From Desulfuromonas sp. (GTDB lineage Bacteria; Desulfobacterota; Desulfuromonadia; Desulfuromonadales; BM501): a DNA stretch of 64,000 nt. Below the pieces are notes generated by a model. The model was not told where the DNA came from. It made no database searches and worked only from the letters and a program-made list of their open reading frames with translations. The stretch is from positions 203 to 64,202 of the forward strand of contig NZ_PKUB01000041.1 of the NCBI RefSeq assembly GCF_002868845.1. The letters run 5' to 3'. The translations under genes were made by a program, and so were the position numbers. Positions 52,204 through 61,359 of the stretch are shown here, one piece after another. Positions within the stretch are counted from its first letter, which is position 1, and every line of letters begins with the position of its first letter.

Positions 52204-53793
52204 TCAGCGCATCTGCACCGCCTTGATGAAATGGGAGTCGACCGCCTTGGCGATCCGATCCAGGGTCGCCTCGTCGGCGGGGGTGTCGAGGGAGAGGACC
52301 ACCATCGCCTCGCCCGCCTTGGCCCGCCGCCCCAGGCTCATGTTGCCGATGTTGACGCTGGCCTCCCCGAGGATGGTGCCGATCTTGCCGAGCAGGCCCG
52401 GCCGGTCGGCGTAGCTGATCACCAGCATATGCTCCTCGGGGGTGAAGTCGGTCTGGAAATCGCGCATCTTGACGATCTTGGGGATTCCCTCGAAGAGGGT
52501 ACCGGCGATGGTGCGCCGCCCCTCGGGGGTCTCGACGGTGACCGTGACCAGGCTGGAGAAGGACTCCGACTCGGTGGTGCGCACCTCCTCCACGGCGAGG
52601 CCCATGGTCTTGGCCACCAGGCGGGCGTTGACCATGTTGACCTCCTGCTCGGTCTGCCGGTTGAGCAGGGCGGCCAGGCCGCAGACCGTCAGGGGGGCGC
52701 AGTCGTAACGGGCGATCTTGCCGTTGTAGGCGAAGATGGCCTTGGCGGGATTGGGGGGCGCGAGCTGGGCGACGAACTCCCCGATCTTGCTCACCAGGCC
52801 CATAAAGGGCTTCATGTGGTCCATCAGGTCGGGGTCGAACTTGGGAATATTGACGGCGTTTTCCATGGGCCGCCCGTCGAGGTAGTTGATGATCTCCCGG
52901 CTGACGTCGACCGCCACGTTCTTCTGGGCCTCGAAGGTGTTGGCCCCCAGGTGGGGGGTCACCAGCATGCGCGGGTGGCCGATGAGCTTTTTGAGGACCT
53001 CGGAACTGGGCGGCTCCTCGCTCCAGACGTCGAAGGCCGCGCCGGCCACCTTGCCGCTCTCCAGGGCGGCGAGCATCGCCGCCTCTTCGATAATGCCGCC
53101 ACGGGCGCAGTTGACGACGATCACCCCGTCCTTCATCCGCTCGAAATGGTCCCCGGAGATCATCCCCCGGGTCTCCTGGTTGAGGGGGGTGTGAACGGTG
53201 ATGATGTCGGAGTAGCGCACGATGTCGTCGAGGCTGACCAGCTTGACCCCGAAATCCTCGGCGCGCTTCTCCGAGATGTACGGGTCGCAGGTGATGACCT
53301 CGGCCTCGAAGGCCTTGGAGCGCCGGGCGACCCGGCCGCCGACCTTGCCGAGGCCGATCACGCCGATGGTCTTGCCCTTCAGCTCCGAGCCGGTAAAGGG
53401 GGCGCGCTTCCAGTCGCCGCCCTTGAGGCTGGCGTTGGCGACGGTGACGTTGCGACAGAGAGAGAGAAGGATCGCCATGGTGTGCTCGGCCGCCGAGTTG
53501 ACGTTGCCGAAGGGGGCGTTGACGACGATGATCCCCTTGTTGCTGGCGCTCTCGACGTCGACGTTGTCGATGCCGACCCCGGCGCGGGCCACGATCTTGA
53601 GGCTGGCGGCGTGCTCGAGCAGGGCGGTGTCGATCCGGGTGCCGCTGCGGGTGATGATCGCCTCGTAGCCGCCGATGATCTGGTGGAGTTCCTCCACCGG
53701 CAGGCCGAGGCGGACATCGACGGCCACGCGGGGGTCGTCAAGGAGGGGCTGGAGCCCTTCCTGGGAAATTTCGTCGGTAATGAGGACCTTCAT
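52204..53793 (-). CDS. serA: D-3-phosphoglycerate dehydrogenase, long ACT-domain type
   Basis: ACAGGAGCGCCC precedes ATG 53793. The 529-residue enzyme has the NAD-binding motif KTIGVIGLGKVGGRVARRSK near residue 145. Catalytic Arg, Glu and His lie in NCARGGIIEEAAML and LVTPHLGANTFEAQ. An intervening domain and a C-terminal ACT domain follow (LVISYADRPGLLGKIGTILG). It starts serine biosynthesis from 3-phosphoglycerate and is likely serine-regulated through the ACT domain. The N-terminal start MKVLITDEISQEGLQPLL is normal. Confidence 0.95.
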   Translation of the reverse strand: MKVLITDEISQEGLQPLLDDPRVAVDVRLGLPVEELHQIIGGYEAIITRSGTRIDTALLEHAASLKIVARAGVGIDNVDVESASNKGIIVVNAPFGNVNSAAEHTMAILLSLCRNVTVANASLKGGDWKRAPFTGSELKGKTIGVIGLGKVGGRVARRSKAFEAEVITCDPYISEKRAEDFGVKLVSLDDIVRYSDIITVHTPLNQETRGMISGDHFERMKDGVIVVNCARGGIIEEAAMLAALESGKVAGAAFDVWSEEPPSSEVLKKLIGHPRMLVTPHLGANTFEAQKNVAVDVSREIINYLDGRPMENAVNIPKFDPDLMDHMKPFMGLVSKIGEFVAQLAPPNPAKAIFAYNGKIARYDCAPLTVCGLAALLNRQTEQEVNMVNARLVAKTMGLAVEEVRTTESESFSSLVTVTVETPEGRRTIAGTLFEGIPKIVKMRDFQTDFTPEEHMLVISYADRPGLLGKIGTILGEASVNIGNMSLGRRAKAGEAMVVLSLDTPADEATLDRIAKAVDSHFIKAVQMR

Positions 53794-53808
53794 GGGCGCT
53801 CCTGTCAA

Positions 53809-54117
53809 AAGGTGGTCCTGGCACCGGGCAAGGCGGCGCCATCTTTTTCAGAAGCGAGAATCTTAGACCTTTTGCCCCCCCCTGTCAACGCCGTAAACGG
53901 CTGAATTTGCGCGCTCTGCCAGCCGGAGAAAACCGCCCCCCGGCGGCCCCCTTTTCCAGGTGGGATCAATGACCCTCCTGCGGCGGGGGACATCAAGAAA
54001 AGGTATTCGCAAACAGATCTGCTTGTTCTAAGATGAATCTTCAGAAACCGTCCCCATCACAAGTCGGAAATGCGGAGGCATTTCTGGTCCGTTGGGGAAA
54101 ACCTCGGGAGAAAATAA
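53809..54117. other. intergenic region between serA and the phospholipase-like gene
   Basis: Roughly 300 bases between divergent genes. It must hold both promoters; no gene is visible. GGGAGAAAATAA at the right end is the ribosome binding site of the next gene. Confidence 0.4.
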
Positions 54118-54816
54118 TTGTCCAGGCTAAGTGCCACAATCCTTGCGCTCTGCGTCTGTTTCTGGGCGGTCGACTCGGCCGCCTGGCACGACGAAACCCA
54201 CCTCGCCGTCGCCAGGGCCGCGGGCTACGCCAAGTGGTACAACGCCACCGGCGCGGACATGGCGAAGCTCAAGGCCGGGCTGACCGAGCAGCACAACCAC
54301 TACGTCAACAACCGGACCGGGACGGTCGTCACCGCCGAGGCCGTCCTTCGCCAGGCGGGTCGCTACAACACGATCGAGCCGCGCGGCCACCTCTACGGGG
54401 CCATCCTCGCCTCGGTCCGGGACTACATGGGTGCGAAAGCCGAGGGGAAGTACGGCGAATACCACCTGGGATTCGCCGCCCACTACCTCGGCGACCTCTC
54501 GATGCCGTTGCACAACACCGAGTACGACGCCTTCAACAGGAAGAACCACGCGAAGATCGACGGAATGGTCGATGCCGGCATCCTGGAGCGCCCCGGCCGG
54601 ATCGAGACCTACCCGGTGACGGTGCGATCCGAGGCGGATCTGGCGCGCGAGGTGGCCCGGGTGGCGAACCTGGCCAGGGAACTGGGAGAGAGGATCAGGG
54701 CCGAGAAGCGGCTTCCGACAGAAGAGGAGGCCTACGCGCAACTGGGTCACAGCGCCTCCCTGCTGAAGGCGGTGATCGTCTACACGGAGGCTCCGCGCCT
54801 GGCGCCGAGAGGGTGA
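54118..54816 (+). CDS. secreted S1/P1 nuclease / zinc-dependent phospholipase C-type enzyme
   Basis: The start is TTG 54118, with GGGAG seven bases upstream. The signal peptide (LSATILALCVCFWAVDSAA) would be cleaved just before WHDETHLAVARAAG, leaving an N-terminal Trp. In this family the mature N-terminal Trp itself binds zinc, which supports both start and cleavage. Further zinc ligands are likely in the GKYGEYHLGFAAHYLGDLSM segment (HxxGD) and the nearby PLHNTEY. Whether it cuts nucleic acid or phospholipid cannot be decided. 232 residues, a little short for the family. Confidence 0.8.
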   Translation: MSRLSATILALCVCFWAVDSAAWHDETHLAVARAAGYAKWYNATGADMAKLKAGLTEQHNHYVNNRTGTVVTAEAVLRQAGRYNTIEPRGHLYGAILASVRDYMGAKAEGKYGEYHLGFAAHYLGDLSMPLHNTEYDAFNRKNHAKIDGMVDAGILERPGRIETYPVTVRSEADLAREVARVANLARELGERIRAEKRLPTEEEAYAQLGHSASLLKAVIVYTEAPRLAPRG

Positions 54817-55049
54817 TAGGAATCTGCTTTTTCGGGGTCGGCGCCGCAGGCGCCTGAAATGGGCCGCTTCGCCGCCCCCCCTTCGACCCACAACTTTTAC
54901 TACTCATTCATTAGGGCTGTCAACTCAAGCATCCCCCAAACGCCCCCCCGCCCGGCAAACAACCCTCCCAAAAGCCTCAAAATCCAGGCCCTGAGAGCCT
55001 ATTCCGACCACACTTCCGCCGCAACCTCCCTCCCATCCTATTCAAATCA

Positions 55050-55170
55050 ACCGAATGCACGGCTCTTCATAACCGCCCCAGCCGCCATCGACAGGCTCAT
55101 AGGCAGAATAATCGCATCCGACCATCGGCGCCGGCGATGGTCGGGTCACCGGCTTGACCTTCGTCCAGAG
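55050..55170 (-). mobile_element. fragment of IS91-family transposase C-terminus (left copy)
   Basis: Minus-strand translation gives LWTKVKPVTRPSPAPMVGCD and then YSAYEPVDGG up to a stop. The DNA from 55101 to 55168 matches 58830-58894 almost base for base, in the same orientation. It is a short relic of the transposase 3' end. Confidence 0.7.
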
Positions 55171-55372
55171 GGCGATGGCTGCGGAGGTCCAGTTGATCGA
55201 GTCGAGCGGGGGGTGTTCGAGGTCGTCGTGGACGGAACGCTGGCCTATTCGAAAAAGCAGACCGGCGAGATCCCCGATGAAGCGCGGTTGGTGGAAAAAA
55301 TAGAGCCGATCTCTCCACCGGCGCGGGCGCCTGGGCAGGGAGACCCGGTTGGCCCGGTGCCCGAGAAAAAGC

Positions 55373-55409
55373 AAAAAGGCCCCGCCTCCCGGGAGGCGGG
55401 GCCTTTTTA
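55373..55409. terminator. bidirectional terminator after the LRR gene
   Basis: AAAAAGGCCCCGCCTCCC and GGGAGGCGGGGCCTTTTT form a perfect 18-bp stem, 17 bases beyond the LRR gene stop. Confidence 0.9.
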
Positions 55410-55425
55410 TCGCTACGTTTCAATC

Positions 55426-58400
55426 CTACAGCAGGGCCTGCAGCCTGTCGACCGCATCGATGATGATGGGATAGACCAGGCCCTGGTCGGTGCAGTCCAT
55501 GATCCAGTCGTTCTTGTCCGGGGCGCCCTTGGTGGCGCAGCCGTCGGTCTTTTTCAGCACGTCGTTCTCGAGCTTGCTCAGCGCCTCGGCGAAGAGCCCC
55601 GCGTCGACGTCGGCGTAGGCATCCTCGACCATCCCGATGACGACGGCCATCTTCTTGGTCATGGTGTTCTGCTGGTTGCCGTTGCTGAAGCTGGCGGGGT
55701 CCAGTTCGTTGATGGTCTCGATCGCCGTGTCCAGGACCTCGGAGACCGTCGCCGGGCTGTCCACGATCAGCACTTCGATGTTGCTCGTGGCGCTGTCCGA
55801 GCCGTCGCTGACGGCCAGGCTCACCACGTAGAGCCCGGGCTGGTCCGCCGTGAAGCTCGGCTGGGAGGAGAGCGGATCGCCGAGCAGGGCGCCGCTGCCG
55901 TCCGGCAGCGAGGCAAAGCTCCAGCTGAAGGTCAGCGGGTCGTTGTTGGCGTCGGAGCTACCCGTGCCGTCCAGGTAGATGGTCTCCCCGAGCTCTCCGG
56001 ACTGGTTCACACCGGCATCGGCCACGGGGGGGAGGTTGGCGAAGGAGACGGTGACCGTGGCCGGGGCGCTTTCGGCGCCGAAGACGTCCGTCGCGACGAG
56101 CGAGAAGAGGTAATCGCCGTGGGCGTCCGCGACGAACTGGGGGGTCGGCGAGGCCTGGTCGGAGAGGGTCGCCGCGCTGCCAGCCGGTTTGGCGGCGATG
56201 CTCCAGAGGACCGAGAAGGCGTCGCCGTCGTCGTCGTAGCTCTGGGTCGCGTCGAGGGTGACCAGCGTTCCGGTCAGGGTGACGGCCTGGTCCGCGCCGG
56301 CGTCGGCGACCGGCGCCGAGTTGTAGGTGCTCAGCACGACCTGGTCCGCGCTCGCGCTGACCAGTCCCATGCTGTCGGTGACGATCAGTTCGACCGTGTA
56401 GTCGCCGACGACGTCGGGGGTGAAGGACGGGCTGACCGTGTCCGCGGCGGCCAGGGCGGCGGTGCTGCCGGCCGGCTGGCTGACCATCTGCCAGGAGTAG
56501 CTCAGGGGGTAGGCGCCGTCGGGATCGCTGGAGCCGGACCCGTCGAGGAGCACCGGGGAGCCGACGTGAACGGTCTGGTCCAGGCCGGCGTCGGCGGCGG
56601 GGGGATCGAAAAGGCCCGTCCCGCTCAGGGTGATCTCGAGCGTGCCCTCGTCCGGGTCGTCGCTGGAGACGACGACGGTGGCCGAGGCGGCTCCGGTTGT
56701 GGTGGGCGCATAGCCGACCTCGAACTGAGCGCTGGCCCCGGCTGCCAGAAGGAGGGGGAGGGCCGGTGGGGAGACGAAGGCCATGTCGCTACTGCTTGCC
56801 CCGCCGAAGTCGATGCCGAGGAGGGTCAGGTCGGCGGTGCCGACGTTGGAGACCGTGAAGACCTGCGAGGCCGCCGACCCACTGCCGACGAGGCCGAAGT
56901 CGTGGGACAGGGGCGCGACCTCGATGTCGCGGGTGCCGGCGGTGCTGGCTGTGACGACGGGTGCGAAGTCGCTGACAACCCGATTCTGGTTGTACGGGTT
57001 GCTGTCGGTAAAGCTGCGCAGGCGGAAGTAGTAGGTGGTGGCAGGATCGAGGTTGTCAACGGTTTTAGAGGAATACCGGAGGGTGTCAACAAGGGTGTAG
57101 GGCCCCTCCTCGGCCGTTGCGAAGTACAGCTCGTAGCCCTTTTGCCCCCACTGGTAGGGGATATGGGACCATGTCAAAGAGACGGAATTTTCCGTCTGGT
57201 TGGACACCCCGAAGTTCTCAGGTGGCAGAGCCTGCGCATCAAGCCATCCGCTCTGGGAATGTGTATCGACGAACTCTTTGAGAAGAGGGTTTGAGGTGTA
57301 AAGGGCATTCCAGTGGATCTGCAGGAACGTCAGACCGGTCAGGTTTGACAGCTCGTAGGGCATTTCCCCTTTTAATTGGTTGGCGTGCACGTTGAGCTGA
57401 TTGAGGGAGAGGAGGTTGCCCAACTCTTTGGGAATGGCGCCCATGAGCTGGTTCTTGGAAAGGGACAGGCTCTTCAATGCAGGGAGGTTCCCCAGTTCCG
57501 GGGGGATCTCGCCGCTCAACTTGTTATTGTCGAGGAACAGGTAGGTGAGGCCCGGCATGTTCCCCAGTGCCTGGGGGATGTGTCCGTTTAGCTGGTTGTG
57601 GCCCAGATTCAAGTAAGTCAGGCCGGACAGGTTCACCAGTTCCGGAGGGATGGCACCGGTGAGCTTGTTGGAGTGAAGATCGAGATGTGTAAGGTCGCTC
57701 AGGGAGCCCAACCCGGGAGGAATGGTCCCGGAGAATTGGTTGTAGTTAAGATTTGTGTACCGCAGCAGAGGGTATGCCGTTAGGAAGTTGACGCTTCCGG
57801 TCAGACCGTTTTGGGCAAGGTTCAGGTGGTGGAGTTGGGAAAGATTCGTCAACTCGGAGGGGACGTCTCCGGACAATTGGCATTTATAGAGGTCAAGCCA
57901 TTGCAGGTTGACCAGGTTACCCAGTTCCGGGGGGATCGAGCCTCCGAAGTCGTTCCATCCCAAGTGCAGGCGGGTCAGGTTGGTGATCGCCCCTACCTCC
58001 GGCGGGATGGGGCCGGTCAGCTGGTTGTAGTAGAGGTCCAAGGACCTTAAATTTGACAGGGCAGAGATCTGGGGCGGGATCGCCCCGGTGAGGTTGTTGT
58101 AGTCGAGCCTTATGTGCTGGAGTTGCGCCAGGTCTGTGATTTCGACCGGAATGGGCCCGACGAGATTGTTTCTGCTCATGGAGATCTGGCTGACCTGGCT
58201 GGTTCCATAGCACATGATGCCGAACCAGGTGCATTCCGAGCCGACCGCCGCGAACCCGTCGGCCTCCAGCGGTCCGTCCTTCCAGCCGCTGTTGTTGGTC
58301 CAGTTGTCCCCGCCGGTGCTGTTGTAGAGGGCGATGAGCGCCTCCCGGTCGGCGGCCGGGATGGCGGCGTGGGATGCGCCGGCCATCACGGCGGTGAGGA

Positions 58401-58437
58401 TCAGGGTGAACAGGATGCCCTTGGCCATTCGTTTCAT
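55426..58437 (-). CDS. large secreted protein with plant-type LRRs, FN3, ASH/HYDIN-like and PKD-like domains
   Basis: GGGGGAGATCCACA precedes ATG 58437 (MKRMAKGILFTLILTAVMAG, signal peptide, cleavage near SHAA). About 1003 residues. An N-terminal cap (DREALIALYNSTGGDNWTNN) and about thirteen leucine-rich repeats of the plant-specific form (LTGAIPPELVNLSGLTYLNL) reach about residue 390. An FN3 domain follows near 410-500 and an ASH-like immunoglobulin module near 510-610 (VAPLSHDFGLVGSGSAASQV). Three PKD/REJ-like units come next (ADAGLDQTVHVGSPVLLDGS and relatives), then a helical C-terminal domain with two Cys. It is probably surface-exposed and adhesive. The gene is framed by IS91 fragments. 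Confidence 0.88.
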   Translation of the reverse strand: MKRMAKGILFTLILTAVMAGASHAAIPAADREALIALYNSTGGDNWTNNSGWKDGPLEADGFAAVGSECTWFGIMCYGTSQVSQISMSRNNLVGPIPVEITDLAQLQHIRLDYNNLTGAIPPQISALSNLRSLDLYYNQLTGPIPPEVGAITNLTRLHLGWNDFGGSIPPELGNLVNLQWLDLYKCQLSGDVPSELTNLSQLHHLNLAQNGLTGSVNFLTAYPLLRYTNLNYNQFSGTIPPGLGSLSDLTHLDLHSNKLTGAIPPELVNLSGLTYLNLGHNQLNGHIPQALGNMPGLTYLFLDNNKLSGEIPPELGNLPALKSLSLSKNQLMGAIPKELGNLLSLNQLNVHANQLKGEMPYELSNLTGLTFLQIHWNALYTSNPLLKEFVDTHSQSGWLDAQALPPENFGVSNQTENSVSLTWSHIPYQWGQKGYELYFATAEEGPYTLVDTLRYSSKTVDNLDPATTYYFRLRSFTDSNPYNQNRVVSDFAPVVTASTAGTRDIEVAPLSHDFGLVGSGSAASQVFTVSNVGTADLTLLGIDFGGASSSDMAFVSPPALPLLLAAGASAQFEVGYAPTTTGAASATVVVSSDDPDEGTLEITLSGTGLFDPPAADAGLDQTVHVGSPVLLDGSGSSDPDGAYPLSYSWQMVSQPAGSTAALAAADTVSPSFTPDVVGDYTVELIVTDSMGLVSASADQVVLSTYNSAPVADAGADQAVTLTGTLVTLDATQSYDDDGDAFSVLWSIAAKPAGSAATLSDQASPTPQFVADAHGDYLFSLVATDVFGAESAPATVTVSFANLPPVADAGVNQSGELGETIYLDGTGSSDANNDPLTFSWSFASLPDGSGALLGDPLSSQPSFTADQPGLYVVSLAVSDGSDSATSNIEVLIVDSPATVSEVLDTAIETINELDPASFSNGNQQNTMTKKMAVVIGMVEDAYADVDAGLFAEALSKLENDVLKKTDGCATKGAPDKNDWIMDCTDQGLVYPIIIDAVDRLQALL

Positions 58438-58600
58438 TGTGGATCTCCCCCCTCGGTTCTCTCGGTGCGGTTCGGCAGGGAGCGGGCTTCGCCGGCCACC
58501 CGCTGGCCGGGTCAAAGCGTTCCCTTTGCCCTCACAAATCGAAAAAAAGCCGCCAAAACCAGTACCGGTTCCCTGATCCAAGCGACTTCAGCATATAAAG
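58438..58600 (-). promoter_or_regulatory. structured leader of the LRR gene
   Basis: The leader folds into two strong hairpins. One is GGGCAAAG with CTTTGACCC (minus strand, about 58530-58505). The other is a perfect CCGGCCA-GCGGG-TGGCCGG just after it. I could not match this to a known riboswitch class. Confidence 0.35.
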
Positions 58601-58677
58601 GCCCTTGAGTCGTCTTTCAGGGCCGATTAGAGCAGGTCATCTTTTTAGCACATATCTTTTTAATCCGTCAATCTTCA

Positions 58678-59688
58678 TCAGTTCCGGGCCATGATAGAGG
58701 TCTCGGGTGATCGCAGGAGGGGACGGGGAGGAACCCCTTTTTTGCCTTTCTCCATGCCTCTTCTGCCCCCTCCGCAGAGCGGTGCGAACCGGCCGGCGGC
58801 ATCGGGCGGCAGCGTCGCGACGGCTGAGAGGCAGAATAATCGCATCCGACCATCGGCGCCGGGTGGCCGGGTCACCGGCTTGACCTTCGTCCAGAACCCG
58901 AGGTGTTCCAATATCCGCCGAATCACCACCGCTTCGTTGATGAAGCTGACGATTTCCATCTCAGCCCCACAGTGCGGACACGCCAGCGGATCGACCTCCC
59001 AGACCTTCTTGATGCATTCGCGCCAGACCTTTAAAGGAATCCGTCGCGGCTTATGCTCCGCGACGCCTAAAGCCTCCACCGGGGGATCGGACAGAAACCC
59101 TTCACCCGCCTCAACACCCCTTTCAAGTTTCGCAGTAGCCGATCCCCCCGTGCCCGGTTGTAATACCATCCGTAATACCGCACCAGTCACAGCCCCGATG
59201 CCCCCCCCCTTTAACACCGAGCACCGTTTGGAAAAAGGAAAGGAGACACATATTGGCGCAGAGGCAGAGCCTGCTTAGCAACTGGCGGTCGTACTTGAAA
59301 TCAGGTCGCAAAATGATGGGGATGCTGAAGAAGTACTGCCGGTGAGGGACAGGGTGAAGGATGACATCCTTCAGGTGCTAGCCAAACTGGATCCCCTTTT
59401 TGCTGTGACAGCTGGGGCAGAACCAGCGCCCCCGGCAGCTGAAGGCGAGTAGGTACCATGGCGACAATCGGGACAGCGAACGCGGGCAAAACCTTCACGC
59501 AGGTCGCCGCACTTGAGATAATCCTTGACGACATCTCTGACGACCAACCGGAAGAAGCCGTATGATCTGGCGAACCGCTATTGGTACTGCCCCTCGAAAC
59601 TGCCACAATGCCGGTCGTGCAGCGTCCAGATAGGCGACTGCTGCGGTGTGCGCGGGTGGTAGCCGGCCGGTTTCTCTTCTGCGAACAT
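58678..59688 (-). pseudogene. degenerate IS91-family transposase (right copy)
   Basis: Minus-strand translation from ATG 59688 shows family sequence in pieces. The pieces are YHPRTPQQSPIWTLHDRHC, an internal stop, VVRDVVKDYLKCGDLREGFA with CPDC, then a frameshift to LAFSCRGRWFCPSCHSKK and a stop. Next come VPHRQYFFSIPIILRPDFKY and CANMCLLSFFQTVLGVKGGG, and a jump across a large internal deletion. The C-terminal KVWEVDPLACPHCGAEMEIV and HLGFWTKVKPVTR follow. It keeps the zinc-finger and C-terminal parts but lacks the Tyr catalytic core. It is dead; its C-terminal 65 bases recur at the other side of the LRR gene. Confidence 0.85.
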
Positions 59689-59764
59689 GTGCATCCCTGG
59701 GCATTGGAAAAGCCCAACAATACAACATGATTTAGTTGAAAATATTTCATAAAACGACTCAACT

Positions 59765-60433
59765 CTACTTTGCTAAGCGATACAATCGGAAGTCCTCCTC
59801 ATGCTTCTGATATAAAATCTTCAACTCCTCCTTGCTCAGAAAGCTTTTATCTAACGGGGTATAGTTTGGGAACTTCTCTTGTGTTACGTTTTTAGGTGTA
59901 ATAATTTTTATTTCTTTGTTGGTTTCTCTTTGAAGCCAAATTCTCAATTTCTCTTCAGAGCCTTTTATAGCAAAACATTCCATCCTATTCACAATCGAGC
60001 GAACAGGTTCGTCGTCAACCTCACGCAAAAACTGTACTTGAAAATTTTCCTTCCGCTCCATTATGTCTGTTATTGGAGGCTTTGACAAAGTACTTTTATG
60101 GTATGGATGGTTTGTCATTGCACATTTATAATTTCTTTCACTTATAATTCGCTCTATCGGATCCCTGATGACAGTTACTGGCTTTATATGGCCCCTTTTG
60201 TGTAGACTGGCCATGTAAGGATTTTTCAACATGTCACGAAAAGATAGATGGCCAATTATTGCTTTTTTACCTGAAAAATACTCCAAGGGCAAAGAGGCAA
60301 ACCCAGACCCATCAATGTCAGCCCCAAAATTTGGATCCCAGACCTTTATGCAGTCCTTAAAGCAAAAAGCATCATAAAACAATTCCTTAATTGTTGTCCC
60401 ACCACTCTTGGGAATATGTGGGAAAAAGTACAT
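59765..60433 (-). CDS. sulfotransferase-family protein
   Basis: The 222-residue protein starts MYFFPHIPKSGGTTIKELFY, whose HIPKSGGTT is the 5'-phosphosulfate-binding loop of PAPS-dependent sulfotransferases. VTVIRDPIERIISERNYKC near residue 88 is the 3'-phosphate-binding motif. It resembles carbohydrate 2-O-sulfotransferase types. Base composition is far more AT-rich than the surroundings and codons end in A or T, so it was probably acquired by transfer. It sits between IS91 and IS30 relics. Substrate unknown; a surface polysaccharide is a reasonable guess. Confidence 0.82.
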   Translation of the reverse strand: MYFFPHIPKSGGTTIKELFYDAFCFKDCIKVWDPNFGADIDGSGFASLPLEYFSGKKAIIGHLSFRDMLKNPYMASLHKRGHIKPVTVIRDPIERIISERNYKCAMTNHPYHKSTLSKPPITDIMERKENFQVQFLREVDDEPVRSIVNRMECFAIKGSEEKLRIWLQRETNKEIKIITPKNVTQEKFPNYTPLDKSFLSKEELKILYQKHEEDFRLYRLAK

Positions 60434-60659
60434 AGAGTCCTCCGTGAATATGTTTAAAGTATGGTGTATTAATCCGGCGAACAGCCAATTATTACCAGGA
60501 ATGATAAACAGGAAAAAAATAAGTACCTAGCAAAGACCATCATAATATCAACCGCGGAAGACAAATAAGAGTTTAATAGCGACCGAAATAGAAATCGGAA
60601 ACTTAGGCATTTGTCGCTGTTAAATCTTAAAGGGTCACTGTTATTACTTTGATGGGGGG
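60434..60659. other. AT-rich intergenic region right of the sulfotransferase
   Basis: Short open frames only, none with a ribosome binding site. The AT-rich composition continues that of the sulfotransferase gene, so this belongs to the same acquired segment. Confidence 0.4.
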
Positions 60660-60860
60660 ATGGGGCCAACCGTTTGCGATGAAAAAGTGCACCTTTGCCT
60701 TCTGGGCTTTTTTGTGGTCGCCGAAATTTTCACATACCGCCCTCGAAAGTGTCTTGGATACCAGACACCCCAGGAGGTCTTCGATGAAGCTCGGGGTGGT
60801 GCACTTGCAACTTGGAGTTACCATGGACGAAAGGATAAAAATTTGCCATTTTGAGAGAGG
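60660..60860 (+). pseudogene. remnant of IS30-family transposase C-terminus
   Basis: Plus-strand translation contains TYRPRKCLGYQTPQEVFDEA followed by RGGALAT. The motif N/Y-RPRK-LGY-TP-EVF is the hallmark end of IS30 transposases. The sequence upstream does not match the DDE domain, so only the last part survives. Confidence 0.7.
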
Positions 60861-61240
60861 GAAGGCACCCAATGGTTGAAAAACAGAAGGCCATTACCAC
60901 TCACCAAACCGTCACTTCTTGTTATCACACCATAATGATATTGACAACATTAAATGCCCAGGCACCTTCCTGTTGCCATGGCGTGGATTCAACATTTATT
61001 GAAAAAATGGTGGCAACGCCTGACTTCAGCAATTAACGAAATGACCAGAATTTTGTGCATTTTTGAGCGATGTGCAAGGCAAAAAGGGCGAAGGACAAAA
61101 GATGGTCGAGACAGTGGAGAGTTGATCTATTAACCAGGAGAAAGTGGCCAATTGCGTTGACTACTATACTCGCCGGCAAACAGGACCCAAAAAACAATAA
61201 AAGAATAACGACTTGACACTACCCCCCCCTGCGCCATGCC
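60861..61240. other. AT-rich intergenic region without supported genes
   Basis: Short open frames only; no protein-like sequence with a start signal. It continues the accessory segment around the transposase relics. Confidence 0.4.
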
Positions 61241-61249
61241 TGGCGCACA

Positions 61250-61290
61250 AAAAAAGAAACCCCCGGGTTGCAAAGACCCGGAGGCTTCTA
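61250..61290 (-). terminator. intrinsic terminator after the Cys-rich small gene
   Basis: On the minus strand CTCCGGGTC pairs with GACCCGGGG-type sequence across a short loop (CCGGGTC-TTTGCAA-CCCGGGGG), followed by TTTCTTTTTTT. Confidence 0.7.
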
Positions 61291-61359
61291 TGTACGAATA
61301 GGCATTTTAGGCATACCCGCCCCCCCTGCGCCTGGGAGGATGCACCCGGGAGAAGGTCG

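Noticed and set aside
58438-58600. Second GEMM riboswitch before the LRR gene
   Set aside because: The segment GGGCAAAGGGAACGC resembles GEMM words, but the invariant GACGCAAAGCC is missing and the hairpins do not match the aptamer, so I list only a structured leader.
60469-61036. Small open frames around the IS30 remnant
   Set aside because: AT-rich frames of 60-80 codons on both strands without start signals; only the C-terminal transposase motif is meaningful.
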